Of a DNA stretch of 41,900 nucleotides, positions 40,724 through 41,900 are shown piece by piece. The notes beneath the pieces were generated by a model. The model saw nothing but the letters and a program-made list of their open reading frames with translations. It was not told where the DNA came from and made no database searches. Position numbers and translations under genes: made by a program. Each line of letters opens with the position of its first letter. Position 1 is the stretch's first letter. This DNA is from Gammaproteobacteria bacterium (GTDB lineage: Bacteria; Pseudomonadota; Gammaproteobacteria; Steroidobacterales; Steroidobacteraceae). The DNA is taken from positions 1-41,900 of the forward strand of contig SCUD01000099.1 of NCBI GenBank assembly GCA_004297335.1. The letters run 5' to 3'.

Positions 40724-40984
40724 ATGCCGAACCCACTGCTGCTGCCACGCCGGGATCCCGCTGCGCATCCGAGCCAGGTTCGCTCGATTGCGCCAGACGG
40801 CAGTCCGGATCCAACCCACGCGGAAGTTGCCGCGCGCGCGTTCGAGATCTACCAGCAGCGGGGTGGCGAACATGGATGCGACCAGAGCGATTGGTTCAGG
40901 GCCGAGCGGGAACTCCGTGCAGCCAGGGCCGGCATCGGACGAGCGCGTAACCGGCGTCGGAAGGAGGACCGGGCCGATGGCTGA
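40724..40984 (+). CDS. DUF2934 family small protein
   Basis: The 86-residue product has a disordered, Pro/Arg-rich start, a central core VAARAFEIYQQRGGEHG followed by CDQSDWFRAERELR, and a basic tail (RNRRRK). The core, with A-x-x-[IL]-Y, a Gly-rich turn and D-W-x-x-A-E, is the DUF2934 signature. The function of that family is not established. The ATG at 40724 follows AGGGAG by 6 bases. It is the first gene after the sigma-54 promoter and overlaps the next gene by 8 bp, so the two are probably translated together. The basic tail might bind nucleic acid; this is speculation. Confidence 0.75.
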   Translation: MPNPLLLPRRDPAAHPSQVRSIAPDGSPDPTHAEVAARAFEIYQQRGGEHGCDQSDWFRAERELRAARAGIGRARNRRRKEDRADG

Positions 40985-41900
40985 GAACAGGCGCGACAAT
41001 CGCACGTGGGCCATTGTGCTGGCCGGCGGTGACGGTCGACGGCTGCACCAGCTGAGCGTTGGCCTCGACGGCCGGCCGGTGCCCAAGCAGTACTGCGGGT
41101 TCGGCACCGGCAGATCGTTGCTACAGCGCACGCTGGCACGCGCGGAGCGCGTAGCGTCTGCCGATTGTGTCGTTACGGTCGTCGATAGAAGCCACCATAG
41201 CTGGTGGCCGGCTGAACTCGACGGCCAGCCGCTGGACAACATCATGGTCCAGCCTGCCAACCGCGGTACGGCGGCCGGTGTCCTGTTGCCGCTGGTGGAG
41301 TTGTGGTGGCGCGACCCGGATGCGACGGTCGTGATTCTCCCATCGGATCACGGTGTCCGCGACGAGGAGGTTCTCGGCCGGGCGCTCAGTCACGCGGTCG
41401 ACGAGGCCTCGCGGTCGTCGGACGAAGTCGTATTGCTCGGCATGACGCCGAGCAGTCCGGAGACCGGCTATGGCTGGATCGTGCCGGATGCCCACAGCGC
41501 TGATGGGCAGTCCCGGCGTGTGCGGTATTTCTTCGAGAAGCCCGACGCCGGGGTTGCGGAGGCGCTGTTTCTCGGCGGCGCCCTGTGGAGCAGCTTTCTC
41601 ATGGCCGGTCGACTGGGGGCACTGCTCGGCCTGTATCGGCAGGCCTTGCCGCAGCTGCTGGATGCATTCCTGGGCAGCGTTCGCCCAAGGGGCACCCGCC
41701 CGGATGCCGGCGACGGGGGTGATGCCCTGCATTCGCTCTACGGGAACCTCGACGCCGCGGACTTTTCCCGCCACGTGCTGGAGGCAGCCACCGAACGCCT
41801 GCGGGTCATGGCGGTGCCACCGTGCGGCTGGTCCGACCTCGGAACGCCGGAGCGCCTGGCAGCATTCTTCACCTGGATGGCGCCGCCGAGCATCGTCGTG
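40977..41900 (+). CDS. NDP-sugar pyrophosphorylase, mannose-1-phosphate guanylyltransferase-like (runs off right edge)
   Basis: The frame is open for 308 codons to the window edge. It begins with the nucleotidyltransferase signature IVLAGGDGRRLHQLS and PVPKQYCGFGTGRSLLQRTL, then IMVQPANRGTAAGVLLPL, VVILPSDHGV and ETGYGWIVPD, as in mannose-1-phosphate guanylyltransferases and their uncharacterised relatives. Such enzymes activate sugar phosphates for exopolysaccharide, LPS or glycosylation. The first loop reads GGDGRRL rather than the GGSGTRL common in ManC, so the sugar and nucleotide are uncertain. GGAGG lies 8 bases before the ATG, within the DUF2934 gene. A sigma-54 promoter upstream implies regulated rather than housekeeping expression. 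Confidence 0.85.
   Translation, partial: MAENRRDNRTWAIVLAGGDGRRLHQLSVGLDGRPVPKQYCGFGTGRSLLQRTLARAERVASADCVVTVVDRSHHSWWPAELDGQPLDNIMVQPANRGTAAGVLLPLVELWWRDPDATVVILPSDHGVRDEEVLGRALSHAVDEASRSSDEVVLLGMTPSSPETGYGWIVPDAHSADGQSRRVRYFFEKPDAGVAEALFLGGALWSSFLMAGRLGALLGLYRQALPQLLDAFLGSVRPRGTRPDAGDGGDALHSLYGNLDAADFSRHVLEAATERLRVMAVPPCGWSDLGTPERLAAFFTWMAPPSIVV

Overview
The window is a stretch of a high-GC (roughly two-thirds G+C) gammaproteobacterial chromosome. The gene order supports this: ssrA-smpB-ratA-ratB-bamE-fur-recN-nadK-hrcA-grpE-dnaK-dnaJ-dapB-carAB-greA-yhbY-rlmE-ftsH-folP-glmM-tpiA-secG, then a tRNA-Leu, a complete 14-gene nuoA-N operon and an initiator tRNA. Complex I genes sitting between tRNA-Leu(GAG) and tRNA-fMet, with nuoC and nuoD unfused and an hrcA-led chaperone cluster, resemble Xanthomonadales- or Chromatiales-like lineages. 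The sequence alone does not fix a genus.

Layout. 1-450: probable edge of an accessory element, with the N-terminus of an AbiEi-like/DUF6088-type antitoxin reading out of the window, its own promoter-operator, and a noncoding stretch. 451-862: tmRNA with terminator and promoter. 866-5567: trans-translation partner smpB, ratAB, outer-membrane assembly lipoprotein bamE, iron regulator fur, DNA-repair recN and NAD kinase. 5678-10643: heat-shock block hrcA-grpE-dnaK-dnaJ, with a near-consensus sigma-32 promoter lying across the grpE stop codon. 10645-16457: dapB, carAB and greA. 16477-22852: ribosome maturation (yhbY, rlmE), membrane protease ftsH, folate (folP), cell-wall precursor (glmM), triose-phosphate isomerase and secG. 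22873-37387: tRNA-Leu, the NADH:quinone oxidoreductase operon and tRNA-fMet. 37466-41900: accessory region read as a signalling and exopolysaccharide module.

The most interesting part is the right end. A membrane histidine kinase, a stand-alone receiver protein and an NtrC-type sigma-54 activator lie beside an intergenic region with a textbook -24/-12 sigma-54 promoter. Two related GGAA/TTCC palindromes about 32 bp apart lie roughly 110-140 bp upstream of its expected start, as an activator enhancer would. The promoter faces a small DUF2934 protein overlapping an NDP-sugar pyrophosphorylase gene that runs off the window. Read together this is a self-contained, probably under-described sigma-54 switch on a sugar-nucleotide/exopolysaccharide locus, placed directly after the initiator tRNA where related genomes usually carry rimP-nusA-infB.

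A second recurring feature is a -10 hexamer exactly 6 nt before the start codon of smpB, ratA and yhbY (7 nt for the antitoxin), which predicts leaderless mRNAs for these genes.
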